Below are positions 46,201 to 57,658 of a stretch of DNA of 64,000 nt, piece after piece. A program made the translations under genes and the position numbers. How positions within the stretch are numbered: the first letter of the stretch is position 1; every line of letters starts with the position of its first letter. Source of the DNA: Saturnia japonica (taxonomy: Eukaryota > Arthropoda > Insecta > Lepidoptera > Saturniidae); assembly GCA_033032175.1 (NCBI GenBank), contig CM065324.1, positions 1,674,001 through 1,738,000 of the forward strand. Reading direction: 5' to 3'. Below the pieces are notes generated by a model that searched no databases, was not told where the DNA came from, and worked only from the letters and a program-made list of their open reading frames with translations.

Positions 46201-46207
46201 TAACCTC
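40273..46207 (-). CDS. BOLA2: BolA-like protein 2 (3' coding exons)
   Basis: Two coding exons: 46113-46207 (TTGCCCGCAG|GAG... CATAG|GTGAG) and 40273-40366 (TTTCACAG|ATTAG... TGA), 62 residues. The first gives EVKDESDGCGGKFSVLIVSD and KFKGKPLLARHR, the second LVNSVLQEELKMIHAFTQKT, then a short tail. This is the BolA fold core, including the invariant His of the ARHRLVN motif and the Cys of DGCGGK, both linked to [2Fe-2S] sharing with monothiol glutaredoxin (GLRX3) in cytosolic iron handling. The N-terminal exon (about 20 residues, an M...YL..KL...L.A..V pattern) was not found between 46208 and 64000 with confidence. The intron between the two exons is 5.7 kb and full of repeats. Mevalonate kinase begins 102 bp after the stop on the same strand. 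Confidence 0.9.
40560..41850 (-). other. BolA2 intron, unique part
   Basis: A+T-rich intron DNA with no gene, RNA or repeat copy recognised, apart from short (TAG)n at about 40740. Confidence 0.4.
41855..41970 (+). repeat. Dispersed repeat H, copy 2
   Basis: 'tctgactacactgttagcctt', 'cggcttttacagcttcaccg' match 4890-4985, same orientation. It lies in the BolA2 intron. Confidence 0.5.
42870..43115 (+). repeat. Dispersed repeat E, copy 2
   Basis: 'cactcccacaattaagacgaatcta', 'catcaagccgtttag' and 'cctcctttttcgcagtcggg' match 9660-9830. It lies in the BolA2 intron. Confidence 0.6.
43285..43400 (-). repeat. SINE family 2, head fragment
   Basis: On the minus strand 'gtcgtggaattggctcagctg' and 'tgtatgtacagtatgagtggac' resemble the tRNA-like head of the family 2 SINE at 60220-60330. 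Diverged. Confidence 0.4.
43775..43850 (+). repeat. SINE family 2-associated repeat
   Basis: 'gaaaacttctttagtagcg', 'aaacgcgatgaaacgtaaaagcgacactaaaaagaga' is shared with 60070-60140, where it precedes the family 2 SINE. Here it is followed directly by a Helitron. Confidence 0.5.
43850..44473 (+). mobile_element. Non-autonomous Helitron, family C, copy 2
   Basis: Shares 'gtttaaacacgctaatctctg', 'gttacgtaagtcggaagtcg' and 'gtaatcgttaatgatacg' with 32933-33290 and ends GAAACCGTGTGGCACAGCTAG|T, a Helitron 3' terminus. The 5' TC end is missing at the join with the preceding repeat. Confidence 0.7.
44812..45248. mobile_element. hAT-type MITE with 8-bp target duplication
   Basis: The left end CGGGGCTTCTTAAACT and the reversed right end CAGGGCTTTGTAAACT are inverted repeats of the hAT style (CAGGG...AAACT). 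ATATATAT is present on both sides (44804-44811 and 45249-45256), an 8-bp duplication as expected for hAT, though its low complexity weakens the argument. Near the right end 'gcgacccctatggggtcgcgacc' is palindromic. 437 bp; the 80-codon frame inside is not a gene. It lies in the BolA2 intron. Confidence 0.65.
45420..45510. other. G+C-rich GCCGCGCC-repeat patch
   Basis: 'cgcttgccgcgccgcggtacg' and 'cctgcgccgcgccgcaccgc' stand 30 bp apart in otherwise A+T-rich intron DNA. No coding frame is supported; probably part of an unidentified TIR element. Confidence 0.3.
45790..46020 (-). repeat. SINE family 2, copy
   Basis: On the minus strand: 'ggatttagcctgcgagagaatgagatagaatata', 'cgtcgaattggcctagcagtgtgacgac', 'tagttcgtgtcccgctgattta'. 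The A-box- and B-box-like strings mark a tRNA-derived SINE that matches 60150-60330. It ends about 95 bp downstream of the donor of the BolA2 exon at 46113-46207. Confidence 0.6.
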
Positions 46208-46604
46208 CTGCGGGCAACAAATTAATGTCCATTAAACATCCTCATGAATAAACTATGTTATAGTACAAATGTCCTAAATTTCATAGAAAGGTCATCAACA
46301 ATTCACGCGAATGACGTTTCTCCATTTATCATATCCAAAACGTCTTCGTTGGGAAACCTTTCAAACTTTAAATCCAACCATGATTCGTTCTGATCGTTTA
46401 GAAGTAGAATATACGCGGAGCACAATTAGTGATTATATCACGATGTTATCATAAATAGAAAGATCCTGGTTGAACACATACTTTGAGGCGAGGTTCCAAC
46501 TAGCTGCAAGTAGTATACTGATGATACGACTGAGCCATGTATCTCTTCACATACCTTGAATTTTCATTTTCTATCAAAATTCTTCTGTCATAATTTTGGT
46601 GTGT

Positions 46605-46995
46605 AAGGAGTACAATCCGAGACTCCCAAAACTCCACCGTGTACCATCCGCCGCGCCGCCTTGATGGGGCGACGCGGGGAAGCTGATAGAAATCAGGTCC
46701 CCGGCCTACAGAGATAGTTCGGTACACAACCATGTTCCCTTCGTCCGCCGACCCGTCTCCCCTGGTTCGGCTATGGTGGTGGAAGGAGGCGAGTAAGATT
46801 CAAGACACCCAAGCCAATCTCACCAAAACGTAATGCACTCGGCCGATTAACGAACCACAAAATGTTGATGATGGGGTATTAGGGCGGTACACGCTAACTG
46901 AATCGCGACCCGTAGTAGTGATTCCCTTATAGTCGCGTTTCGGGATCAGTCAATGCATAAACAGTTTTCTATTTATGCAGACCGGCATCCCAGTG
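46605..46995. other. G+C-rich block of unknown nature
   Basis: A sharply bounded G+C-rich block ('ccgccgcgccgccttgatggggcgacgcggggaagc') just upstream of the known BolA2 exon. A 78-codon minus frame (46500-46733) crosses it but lacks domains. It could be a retroelement leader or a CpG-rich promoter; no second copy is in the window. Confidence 0.3.
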
Positions 46996-47159
46996 GCGAC
47001 TTTCGGTGGATATTTGATACTTTTACATTTTTTTGCCGTCATACTATAATTTTTTTTGTATAATCTTCGTGAGATAAACAAAATGTGTGTGTCTGGTCCG
47101 TCGCACGACTGGGGTTTACTCGTTAAGTACGATCGTCTTTGAATATATAATAGGTAAAG

Positions 47160-47225
47160 AGTTGATTGATTGACTGACTGACCAACAGACTCACGGGCTG
47201 ACGGACCGAGTGACTGACTGAGTGG
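47160..47225 (+). repeat. Degenerate (GACT/CTGA)n repeat
   Basis: 'attgattgactgactgaccaacag' to 'gagtgactgactgagtgg': a tetranucleotide-based simple repeat with interruptions. Confidence 0.6.
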
Positions 47226-47274
47226 TTAATGATTTATCTAAAAGCAACATGATGTATGTATATACCATACATGA

Positions 47275-47530
47275 TTTCATAGTGAAAACGTAACGCTTTT
47301 TGTTAACGCTCTTATAATTTTCACTCCTCATAAAATATCCATACCGGCGTTCTTAAGGAGTAAACTCCAATAAATTGCAACGTTCACACGATATGTCGGA
47401 CGAAATGTACCGGCAAGAGGAAGGCCAGCATCAGCAAAAGGCGACCGGCGGCGGCGGGATATAGTAAAATAAAAATAAATTGGACACAACAATACATACT
47501 CGGGAGACATTTTACAAGGACGCCAGTTTT
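47275..47530 (-). repeat. Dispersed repeat K, copy 2
   Basis: On the minus strand 'ggagtttactccttaagaacgccggtatgg', 'ttttatgaggagtg' and 'gagcgttaacaaaaagcgttacg' match 18815-18935. The 60-codon minus frame that starts MSPEY lies in this repeat. Confidence 0.5.
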
Positions 47531-47534
47531 TATA

Positions 47535-50500
47535 CGTAGGTACCTACTCATAGCGGGGCCATAATATTATACACATCAAAGCAGATTGGTGCCCAATACC
47601 AAGCTGCTTTAAGCGGTGCCCCACGTTTAATTTCTTGTCCGCTTCTTAAGATCGTAGGATTAAATTATATAGGATTCTCAAGTTCTCAAATTTATTTACT
47701 ACACTACCCAATTAGCAAATAAGAAAAGCAACGGATCGTCCGTTTCACTAGACTAATAAACATCCTTGCCAAATAATAACTCCTATAAAAAAGACAATTC
47801 TAGGAAGGAACTCCTACAATTTATCAAATACGAAAGAGTGAAGTTTCTTAAAATATCGAAAATGTATCACTACTTCACTGATGAAAGAATATAAATTACA
47901 TTATCGTATTTTATGTAGTTTTACTTTGTTGTTATTAATTGAATTATTTTGTGAATCGTGCAAGCATTTAATTAGGTGTTCATTTAGCAATTTTTTAATG
48001 AATTACTAGCAACTGCACGTGAGTTAATTCTTAATTAAAATATTATAATCCCTACTACTCCACGACAAAAAAAAAACACATCGCTGAATGCGTAGTGCTT
48101 AAAACATTAATAACGCTTTATCGAAAGAAGATATCGATTATTTTTCTTTTATTTAAGTTTTTCCGTGATACGACCACAATGGCAGACATCTTATTTTATT
48201 TATATAGAAGATTTTTTACCTATAGAACCTTTTTTGCTAAGTCTGATAAAGAGAAAACCAAGTTGCACATAAAACCCAACTTCCATTTAGACTTAGCGTG
48301 TTAGCCTGAATCATATTATCATTTCAAATAGGGTAAAATTGTGGATAAATATTCTCTGCTTTTCTATGGATATATCTGACATATGAATAATTTTAATTAA
48401 TACAAAGAAAACCTTAAAAAATATTTACCCATAAACAGAAAAGTTCTAATTTCCGATTAACATTTTGCAACTTAATGTTATTAATACCACTTATTTGGTG
48501 AAACCAATACGTACGATCGAAAAGACCGTGTTTCACTAAATTACTAAGACGCTACTAAAAGCGACACGGCATGACCCCGGGTATTTATCTTGCAAAATGT
48601 AAAAAAAATATGATCAAACAATGATAATTAATATGTATAATACGAAACCAAATATAATTAAAATTTACACTGAACGCTCTTAAAGATAAAATCATTATTT
48701 ACATTGTATAATACATAGATATTAGCATAAGTACGTGAGAACAATTAATCATTACCACATTATTTGACATTCTTCACGATTGCTAGACTGTTTTAATTTA
48801 ATTATATTTTTAAATAAATTTTATTGTGGTTATTACCAACATATTCTATTGCAACTCACCACATTCGCATGTAAGCCAAGCACGGTACGCTCACACGGCT
48901 CGCGTATCTATTGTGCTTGTAGTATTATTAATCTAACCTTAAACTCTCCAAGCCGGCCACTGCAGTCCAGTACGCACGTTCGAAGCGCGATATCATTTCG
49001 CAGTTTTAAGGAACGTTACTGTATAGCATCAAGGTTATACTACATAATTGTCATCAGAATGGAACACAAATGGAGCGAATTCCAAAGTAACTTTTTATTT
49101 TAGTAAACTCAAAAAACAAAACACAATCGCAAACGCAAAGCAATCACTGCTCCGTGATACCTGTGATGACATGTCAAGGATTTGAGCAATGTCACATTTC
49201 TACCATGAAGAATTAGACGATGAGGATACGTTATAAACTAAAACGAAAGACATCGTGTCTTATTAATCCACAATACAAGCTCAAAATGCATTTTATAGTT
49301 TAGCGTAAACTATATTTGCTTATCGGGACATAACTCTGAATTAAAAAATTATAATTTTATTTATATATGATTATCTTAACTTCAACTCTCAATTATTTCA
49401 TAAAATGTATGCAGTAACACAGAAAATTTTAAATTTTTTTGTAAAATACCTACGCGAAAATAAATAAATAATTATCTCCTTATAACCTTCACATATACAA
49501 TTATACACACACAAACACACAATTCTTCAAGCGTATTTAGCAGCCACACTGAAAAGTGTCGTCAACGTTTTGTAGAAATCATGGAACTAACTTATACGAG
49601 TTTAATATATTTAGTATATTTCTCTTTAATGATGTTTGTCTAACCGCATCCCCTCATAAAAGTATTCCAAAATTCGTCATAGACGTTCATAGACTTTAGG
49701 ATAAATCAATAAAGTCCTTGAGAAAACATAAATGAGTTTTTAAAGTAAATTTTAAGACATAAATTTCGCTATCAAGTTTCTGTTTAATTAATTTTTCCGT
49801 TTTTCGCAATGCAACCTTAGTTACCAATATCAGTTTCAATTTAAAATAATTGTATTATAAGTTAAATTAATTATTGTTATGTATAAGACTTTGATATAAA
49901 TAAATAAATATCATGTGCACACTGAAAAATGTTAGAACTAAAACCATTACAAAACAGGAAATAAGTGACAAATTACAAATGTTCAACAGAAATATTTTTC
50001 GTTACAACTTATGTTGTGCGTGTTATCACTTATGTTGTTAATTTCGTACTTAACTAACCGATGCTGTTAATATGTTTGAAGAGTTATTAGTAAAGTTTGC
50101 CCAAAGTGCATTCTGCCTAATCATACTTGCATAAAAAGTAATCCATCAAAAACTATGACCGGTAAAAAATGACATGTAGAATTCGGTGATAATTATGCTG
50201 CCGGTTATTAATTCTAAACGCTCACTTCGCTCACTCGGCTTGCGCGATGTAACTACTACCGTCTTGAACAAGCACAGCGGATGCGCAAACTAGGTTTTTT
50301 CATTGTTTATATGATTATATTAAAAGGTCACTGTAACAAGGCCTAAGAATTGGTATTGGTATGGTGGATCTCTCACGGTTTCTCAGTATGGTTGAAAAAA
50401 TTTCAAAGAGGAGTTCGAGAATTTCTGATCTTGATCTCTCACTTATGAATATTTAAAAAATTAGAATCGAAACTAAAGTGTGTTATTTTAGATATGAATA

Positions 50501-50750
50501 TGCATTTCCCTCAGCTTCCCTCGTATGTGAAAACTATGCCAGCGCTTCGACTATGCGGCGATGACGTCATTCGGCTACCTTCACAATAAATTTGATTATT
50601 TACTTAAAACTATAACATATCAGAGATATGGGTGTATCATTGTTTGCTCCTCAAATATGGCTACGTGACAAAGCAACTAGGTAAGCAATTCGAAAAATTT
50701 ATTCATATTTTTGTATATTTCAATACCTCCTTCCTCCCTACAAGAGATCG
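47535..50750. other. A+T-rich DNA, no gene supported
   Basis: A 107-codon plus frame (48780-49103) and a 69-codon frame (48095-48304) show no domain. A G+C-richer stretch at 48880-49000 ends, on the minus strand, at a good donor (GAATGTG|GTGAGT at 48859), but its frame is closed by TAG 14 codons upstream and has no ATG. A second full CRE, TGACGTCA, lies at about 50567. Confidence 0.35.
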
Positions 50751-50759
50751 CAGCCAAAT

Positions 50760-50935
50760 AAATAACTTTGTGCTGTGTACCTGCTGTGAGTAGGGTTTCC
50801 AGAACTCCTTGGGATAGGCGGGTTCAAGATCGGCAACGCGCTAGTCATACCTATGGTATTATAAGCGTCCATAGGCTACGTTAGCCGCTTACCAACAGGC
50901 GTGACGAATGCTTGTTTGCCACCTTTGTAGAATAA
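50760..50935 (-). mobile_element. Dispersed repeat I, copy 2 (LINE-type 3' end)
   Basis: On the minus strand: 'ggtggcaaacaagcattcgtcacgcctgttggtaagcggct', then 'ataccataggtatgactagcgcgttgccgatc', ending toward 'gaactcctt'. Same elements in the same order as 63250-63400. Confidence 0.55.
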
Positions 50936-51039
50936 AAAAAAAATATATTTGGACCAACATTCCCAATTTCTTATTTGTTTTGCGCCATTCCGAACGAACT
51001 AACAAATTAATTCTAAGTGGATTTAGTTCACGCATAAAT

Positions 51040-51585
51040 ACCTACATACATAAATTAACGTCTCTTTCCCAACGGGTTAGGCAGAGACCACGTCCTTCCA
51101 CTTGTTACAATACTGCCAACATCTTTCGCTTCTTCAACATTCATCAATCTTTTCACGCATGCTTGTCGGTTTAGAGTACTCTTGATCTGATCTCTCTTCA
51201 GAACGTCCGCGATTTGATCGTGGAACGTTCGTTTAGGCTTTCCTCTCCAACGTTCCTATTCACGCTCGTCTTATAAATCTGTCTAGTTATTTTTCTTTCA
51301 TTCACCTTCTCAACATGCCCAAACCATCTAAGCATCCCTTTCTCAACCGTGTGACTAAATCTTCTTTCACACCACAAAGCTCTCTTATCACACTATTTCT
51401 AATCCTGTCTCTCAAATTCACTCCTAACATATTCGTTAACTGGTCTCATTTCTACTCTATTTATTTTACTTTCATGCATTTTCTGCGACACCCAGCTTTC
51501 ACTTCCGTACAACTCCTTCATGTACACCCAGACGAGGTTTCGTAGAGATGTTACCAGCATTAAATCTCCTTTAGGTGTCATTTAT
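51040..51585 (-). mobile_element. RTE-type LINE 3' end
   Basis: On the minus strand, broken frames read ELYGSESWVSQKMHESKINR, LRDRIRNSVIRELCGVKEDL, then FHDQIADVLKRDQIKSTLNR and QACVKRLMNVEEAKDV, the C-terminal end of reverse-transcriptase ORFs common in Lepidoptera. Frameshifts and stops separate the blocks, so it is dead. A related piece is at 56395-56600 (+). Confidence 0.75.
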
Positions 51586-51599
51586 GTCAGTATTTGCCA

Positions 51600-53260
51600 C
51601 TCAGTTATCACTTAAAGCATATTGGTAAAGGGAGGAGCTAATAAAACGCACCTAATTTCACTGGAAAGAGCCCAGCGATCAGTTGTGAAAGTTATGTTTT
51701 TAAAACCATTCCTCTATCCTAGTTTATTCTAACTACTTTACTTCGGAACTTTATAAATGTGGTCAATTTCTCAGCGTGCGCCACCTTTTTATTATCAGTA
51801 CGATTATAGACACCGTCCCAAAGTTTTGTTTAATTTAGACCTCATCTCAATCAAGAACAGAAACGGATAGTACGCAAAACACAAAAGTTCCGAACCATTT
51901 TTACAAATTATCAAAACATTTTCATTGCACCATACTCGTATAATATAATTAATATTAAAATATTTATTTATTCCCTTAACACCCATAACATAAAACAACA
52001 ACACAATTTTTAACAAAAAAAAACCCTGAATTAAAGCGGAAAGGACTTGACCTGGCAACAGTGATTCTACTACGTTTGTATAATTTTGACCATCTCTCGG
52101 CGGCCGTTCGTACTTTTGGAATGTACCCTACTTTACCGTCAGGTATGAATTACATTCCCTTTGCGCGTAGATCAAGTAAAAGTTAATGGAAAACAAACCG
52201 ACCAAGTTTAGTGGAGTCCGTCTACTGAAGTGCAACGGCGCGACGGATACGGCACGACCTCTTGTGAGTTTTTAAAGGAAACTTTCAAAGGCCTTGGTAG
52301 ACAAAACAAGAAGACAACTTTGGTTTCGCAAAAAGTTAACACTACCTACCTCGAATGACAATGACTTTTAACGTCCATTCTATTTATGTGCGGACTTTAT
52401 TTACGTTTAAGTAAAAAAATAATTTAATTATTAGAGATACCAGTATCATCGAAATATTATTATTATTCTAAACGCTACGGTATGTAGGACCGATTAAATT
52501 TTACCACTGAAATATAATTACTCTGTTTATACAATAATATGTGATATTTTAAATTCATTATACCATTCGAATCTAGATCGATAGACACGGTGACCACATA
52601 TGCTAGCACTAAACCATCACTACTTTAAATGTATTACAGCTTAGTAGTGAAAGCCGTGATTTTCATTATGTTTTTAATTTTTACCATATTTCACTGTTTT
52701 TAAGAAATATACTTACATCGTATATTATTAGTGAAATGCGAATATTTATCATATCAATAGCTCTGTGCCTTCGGCTCCGCAAGCAATTATTACACAGTAA
52801 TCAAATCTTGTAATTCTATTATTTACTTACATTAATTTTGTTTTGTAATATTAAATTTAAAACTTATCAATTTCGCATTGACAAAATGATCATAAATAAA
52901 ACGCGTTTATAGTTACGCAGAAGTTATTTACATCCCGTAACTTTATTTTTACCCATATTGTTAACAATTCATATGCCGTATCAATTGAGGAATGGCGTGT
53001 ATTACCCGTGTACAATTTTCATCAAATATTACCTTTTATTTCTTTCTTACTTTAAGCATAAATATGAATATCCCTAATTTGAGACATGACGAATTCGTCA
53101 AACAAACTATCACCCGAGTTTTATTTTCACCATAAGTGGAATAACACAATGTAATGATTCACTTTTAGCAAAACTGTATAATCCAGATAATTTACAATAG
53201 GTATATTGCTTAGAATATATAATGTCCCGCGATCCGCGATTGACAACGCACGTCGTAAAA
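51600..53260. other. A+T-rich DNA, no gene supported
   Basis: Unique sequence. A plus-strand G+C-rich patch at 52230-52265 precedes GTGAGT but has no frame of interest. Nothing else was recognised. Confidence 0.4.
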
Positions 53261-53273
53261 TAAAACAGTAATT

Positions 53274-53350
53274 ATGCCGTACTGCGTAGTTAGTCAGTTT
53301 AAAAACACTTCAGCCAATCTTAAAGAGAAAACTGGACTATCATTTAATGG
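53274..53350 (+). pseudogene. Decayed THAP-domain first exon
   Basis: ATG-started, 25 codons, MPYCVVSQFKNTSANLKEKT then GLSFN, ending at G|GTAATT. It matches the length and layout of the first exon of the THAP gene at 58850 (80 bp, C-x4-C-K-N ... SFH). The second zinc-binding Cys is Phe here (TTT for TGT) and the SFH histidine region reads SFN. No second exon follows before Helitron sequence. Most likely a broken duplicate. Confidence 0.45.
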
Positions 53351-53389
53351 GTAATTATTAGAAATACAATACCTTTCTTATTAAGTATA

Positions 53390-53689
53390 ACAATGTCAAT
53401 ATATCAACAAACCAGATTGACAATCAACAAACTGGTTGGTATGGCAGCCGATGTCATTTCACCATTATCGCGTATGCGCATTTGGTGTTCCCATATTATG
53501 TTAATAGAAAATTTCATCCCGTATTTTCTACCCTTAAAGTTTTTCGCTACAAAAAGTACCCTATGTCCTTTCCCAAGGTCCAATCAATCTCTATACCAAA
53601 ATTCATCAAAGTTGGTTTAGCGGTCTAGGCGTGAAAACGTAACAGACAGACAGACAGAGTTACTTTCGCATTTATAATAATAGTATGGA
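53390..53689 (-). mobile_element. Helitron-like 5' portion (TCCATACTATTATTATAAA)
   Basis: On the minus strand it starts A|TCCATACTATTATTATAAAT followed by (CTGT)n and 'cgcctagaccgctaaaccaactttgatgaattttggtat', a common lepidopteran Helitron body. The 75-codon plus frame inside is not a gene. Confidence 0.55.
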
Positions 53690-55860
53690 TAAAATACAAA
53701 TCACTTTCACATCTGGTTGGACAGTTCAATAGTTTCATTAATAAAATTAATTCCGGTAAAATTATGACATCCAGGTAAATGCGACTTCTAGCGCCATCTG
53801 TGCGACTGTACGGATATTATAGCGATTCAAAGGCTTATTTGCTTTCTATTCTAAGAGAGAAACCCGTTGACTAAATTCCAACATTGAAATTATGGAAGCT
53901 AAAAATGAGGAATACCGACTATAATATATATATAATATATATTATAATAACTCTCCGAGAAATCCAGTGAAACTAAGCAAAAGTACCATTTTGGTCTTAA
54001 TCTGTTAACTTCAGGCCATAATTTCTTGATGCGTTAGCAGCATTTTAATCGTATATATTTTACTTTAGTACATTAGAACTATTTTGGTCATTTTTGAAAA
54101 CCTTATTTGGACACTTTTTTACTTGACAGGCCATATGAGTTGGCACTCAGTAACTCGCCATATTTGAAACCTTCAATTGAAATTTAACAAACCACTGCTA
54201 ACCTTTATTTGCATTCGAATCACATATCGACTGGTTCCAACACCAAAATGGATGTCGAGGTCGTGTTTAAATAAATCATATTATCGTTTTGTGGTTATTT
54301 TATATATTTGTGAGTCATTTTAGCGGTGACCGTTCAGATTGATTTGGTGAAAGCAATATTTACCGCACTATTTTATTCCTCTTTAGTAAGCAAGGCGCGG
54401 TTTTCAGATCTGCCACTGTCAAAAAATATTCCAATGTGGAGTGACCACAGAGGGCGTGACGGTAGTTCATTTCGAAATTGTTTATGTCTTTCAATACTAG
54501 CTCGTTATTGTTTAAGCTAAACTATTATACAAGATTGTAAATAAAATCAACTTGATCAAACAACTTTATAGTAATGTGGTGGCAAAGTCAGGTGCTTAGT
54601 AAAGCTTTATAGTAAGATTTTGAGGCTTTCCAATTTAATTAATTTCTCTGAACAGTAACCAAGCGAGTTTTTTATTGGACCTTGATAGAACATAAACTGT
54701 TTTTAGTTATAAATCATAATCATGCTTTCACTACTGTTTCGGTGGCAGAAAATTGGTGGCATTTTACGAAACATAGCTTAGTTGATGTACAAAAGTGAAG
54801 TGAATTCGAAATAATAGTATAGAAAGTGAGTTCTCCAGAGATATTTAACAAGGCTGTCACTTTAATAAAACCTAATTAGACAACGATGAATATATATTAT
54901 TTAAGTCTTGCATAATGGAGTGTAAAAGTATGGCTGTTACAATTACTGTTATAAAAAAACATTGACACTGGCAAATGCGCAACTTGCACCTTAACAAACA
55001 TAGAAGAAAAACCAATTAATTGAATAACGTTAAACCCAAAGTTTTTGACGGGATCTTGATCAGTCATGTTATGCTTTTTATTTTCATTATTAAACATACG
55101 TCATTTGGGCCTATATTAAGTAACATTAGAAGCATTTCGCGTGATATCGTTTGGTTACTGTGTTTAAATGAAGTGAACAATAAACAGAAGAAGCGTGAAC
55201 TTTAAGTTTCAACAAAAGAGCCACAACTTTGTTAAAGCATTACTTGAACTTTATGTAAAATAGTGACATTGAATAAAGAAGAATGTTTAATACAATATAT
55301 CTGTCATCCAATGACGAAGTTAAAAGGCCAACGACTCGAGCTTAATAAATATATACAGAAAAAAAAAAACATACGACGCGACGTCATAATAAAAAACAAA
55401 TGGCTACCTACACACCCAGAGACGTTATGATCATATCGTAATATGCATATTAAATAATGGCGTAATGCTCTTGACCGACATATTGTTCTCGAGGTGTAAT
55501 AGACACGCAACGCTGCGCCGGACGTCAAACAGTTTTTTTAATCATATTTGTTTTGAACAAGGTCTCGCGTCTCTTTTAGACGGCCCATCCATCTCGACGT
55601 ACTTTCACCAAACACCAGCTAGATCTTTAACTTCATCCATTAGTAGACTTTAATCTAAAAATAAAAGTGTCGATTCTTTTATGATGTCAAGTAACAAACA
55701 GGTATGTAGTTTACCTGATCTTAAATGGTCATTCTAGCCCATAGCCATGTACTGTAGTAATGTACAGTTAATTACAAAAGGTCCGCAATTCTGAGCCTTA
55801 TCAGTTCAATACAACTTCAAAACTTTCATTCATGCCTTCTTATTTATATCATACAGGTAT
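53690..55860. other. A+T-rich DNA, no gene supported
   Basis: Contains a perfect A+T palindrome around 53920-53945 ('tataatatatatataatatatattata') and several short frames without domains. Nothing is assigned. Confidence 0.4.
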
Positions 55861-55864
55861 ATAA

Positions 55865-56235
55865 TCTATATATTAATACGTGAAGCAAAAGCTTTCTACC
55901 CCTTTTTAAGCGTATTGCGTGCATGGAAGACTGAGATTTGGCATAGCTAAAGTTTATATGGAGAAGGAGTACAGAAAGCTAAAATTTAACTATAATATCT
56001 GTTACTAATATATTAAATAAAATAAATTAATACTGCGAATCCTAAACCGACCAGTGCCATTGAACTTAGACCCCCAAAATATTGACATTGTCACTCAACG
56101 AAAAGTGATAGCAAGTGATGTAGATAATACTCATTGTTTAGGTTCATGAATACATACATACTGCAAATGTCAAACAGAAAATAGACTATGATTAAAAAGT
56201 AGCTGGTCGAATTTCGACCTTAGGGTGATCGCCAG
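55865..56235 (+). mobile_element. Non-autonomous Helitron, family B, copy 3
   Basis: A|TCTATATATTAATACGTGAAG start and full-length body. The terminus is GCCAG|T instead of GCTAG|T, a likely point change that should disable the end. Confidence 0.7.
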
Positions 56236-56394
56236 TAATTATAATAACAAAACTTAGAAAAGTAAATTAAATACTAACTAGCATAAAAAATACAATGTTA
56301 AAAATAAATTTCCATAGATTAAATAATTATTTGTTTTGGCTAGTGTAAATCGATAGCTGCATTTAATGCAGTGGAAACAAGGACGATATGAGGT

Positions 56395-56600
56395 ATTTTA
56401 CGAGTAAAATTGAGTGACAGCATAAATAATAGTGTGATGAGAGACCGTTGTGTTATGAAAGAACATATAGTCACACAGGATTGATAAAGGGATGCTTAGA
56501 CGTAAGAGGATGAATGAAAGAAAAATGAATAGACAGAATTATAAGACATGCGTGAATAGGAACGTTAATAGAGGAAGTCTTGCCTTTGCTACAACACTCA
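56395..56600 (+). mobile_element. RTE-type LINE fragment
   Basis: 'gatgagagaccgttgtgttatgaaagaa', 'gtcacacaggattgataaagggatgctt' and 'aatgaaagaaaaatgaatagacag' parallel the 51060-51580 LINE (read there on the minus strand). Frames are broken. Confidence 0.6.
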
Positions 56601-56639
56601 AGGCGTTCCGGTTTTCTCACTATAATTTCCTTCGCCCGA

Positions 56640-56830
56640 TAAGGTTACTAATTTTTTTTTTTTTAAATCGTTATAATTTTTATTGTTTTCAGATGTTCCC
56701 TGGTGTATCTTCGAAGTTGAAGCTCCGATCAACGTTTAACGTTTAATTTTCAGCCATTACTTCTTTTTTTAGAACCGATTTGGATAAATCTTTTTTCGTT
56801 GGAAAGGGAATAAAGGGTTAATGAGTAAGA
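56640..56830. repeat. Dispersed repeat J, rearranged fragments
   Basis: 'ttccctggtgtatcttcgaagttgaa' (inverted relative to copy 1) is followed by 'agaaccgatttggataaatctttttt' (direct). The two halves therefore face each other, suggesting two insertions or an inversion. Confidence 0.4.
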
Positions 56831-57613
56831 ATCGTTGATAGAAATCAATACTAGAACCTACGGACTTTCCGGGTTGATAATCCAATGTCTTAACCGCTAC
56901 GATCACTTCGGCCAGTAACAATAATTAATAACTTTGACACAAAGATTAGATGCGTCACGAATATCATCATAACGTACGTTACTGATAATCAGAGTTCCTG
57001 ACAACGGTCAGTTATCTAGATCTTAGCGTTTATTTGAAGTATCAAATTATTCTGTCTGGACCTAACGGGAATCGAAATGTACACAATTAACTATGCCCGC
57101 CCGCGGCTTCTCACGTGTCTGTTACGCGTTAATCAAATTATTAACGCCACGTTATTTTTGCTCATATTTTATGATTTTTTGGAGATAATGTTGATTGTAC
57201 TGTTCTTACCATCATATACAAAGTAAAGTCAATTTGCTGATCTACTATTAAAAAAAATGATGAGCTTCGAAGATCCTCATTTATCAACGATCACTGTTAT
57301 CCTTTAGACTGTTCGCCACACGATTGGGAAAGCAGGAAAAACATGCTGAGACCCAAAAGCTGACCGCTAGTCACGGTATAATACTACGTGACTATACTAG
57401 CCCGTAAAGCATAGAGTAATAAAGTCCGCTCACTGTACCTAGAGAGTGCAAAACTTGTTATAAGTATCGAAACAATGCGATTCATTTACGCGGGTGTAAG
57501 GAAGGGCACGGGGTAGGGCGTGGTTTGTCCCTTATCTCTAAAGTGATGTGCGTTGTCCGCCGGTACGGACATTGTATCGATATATTCGTTGGTGTTAAAA
57601 ATAACTTCGACAA

Positions 57614-57635
57614 ATGTTTATTTTACTTGTTTATT
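57614..57635 (-). terminator. Poly(A) signals of the THAP gene
   Basis: Two AATAAA hexamers on the minus strand within 45 bp after the coiled-coil-frame stop codon at 57659. Confidence 0.5.
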
Positions 57636-57658
57636 ATAATAATGATAACATAATCATC

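Noticed and set aside
47328..47510. Minus-strand frame starting MSPEY, tempting as the missing BolA2 first exon (insect BolA2 proteins have a PEYL motif).
   Set aside because: It lies within repeat K (second copy at 18815-18935), lacks a phase-0 donor and does not continue into the KL...L.A..V pattern.
48780..49103. 107-codon plus-strand frame.
   Set aside because: No domain, no start context, no splice partner; composition follows local bases.
55400..55440. Plus-strand ATG reading MATYTPRDV, similar to BolA2 N-termini.
   Set aside because: Wrong strand for the BolA2-like gene, and the frame closes after 13 codons without a donor.
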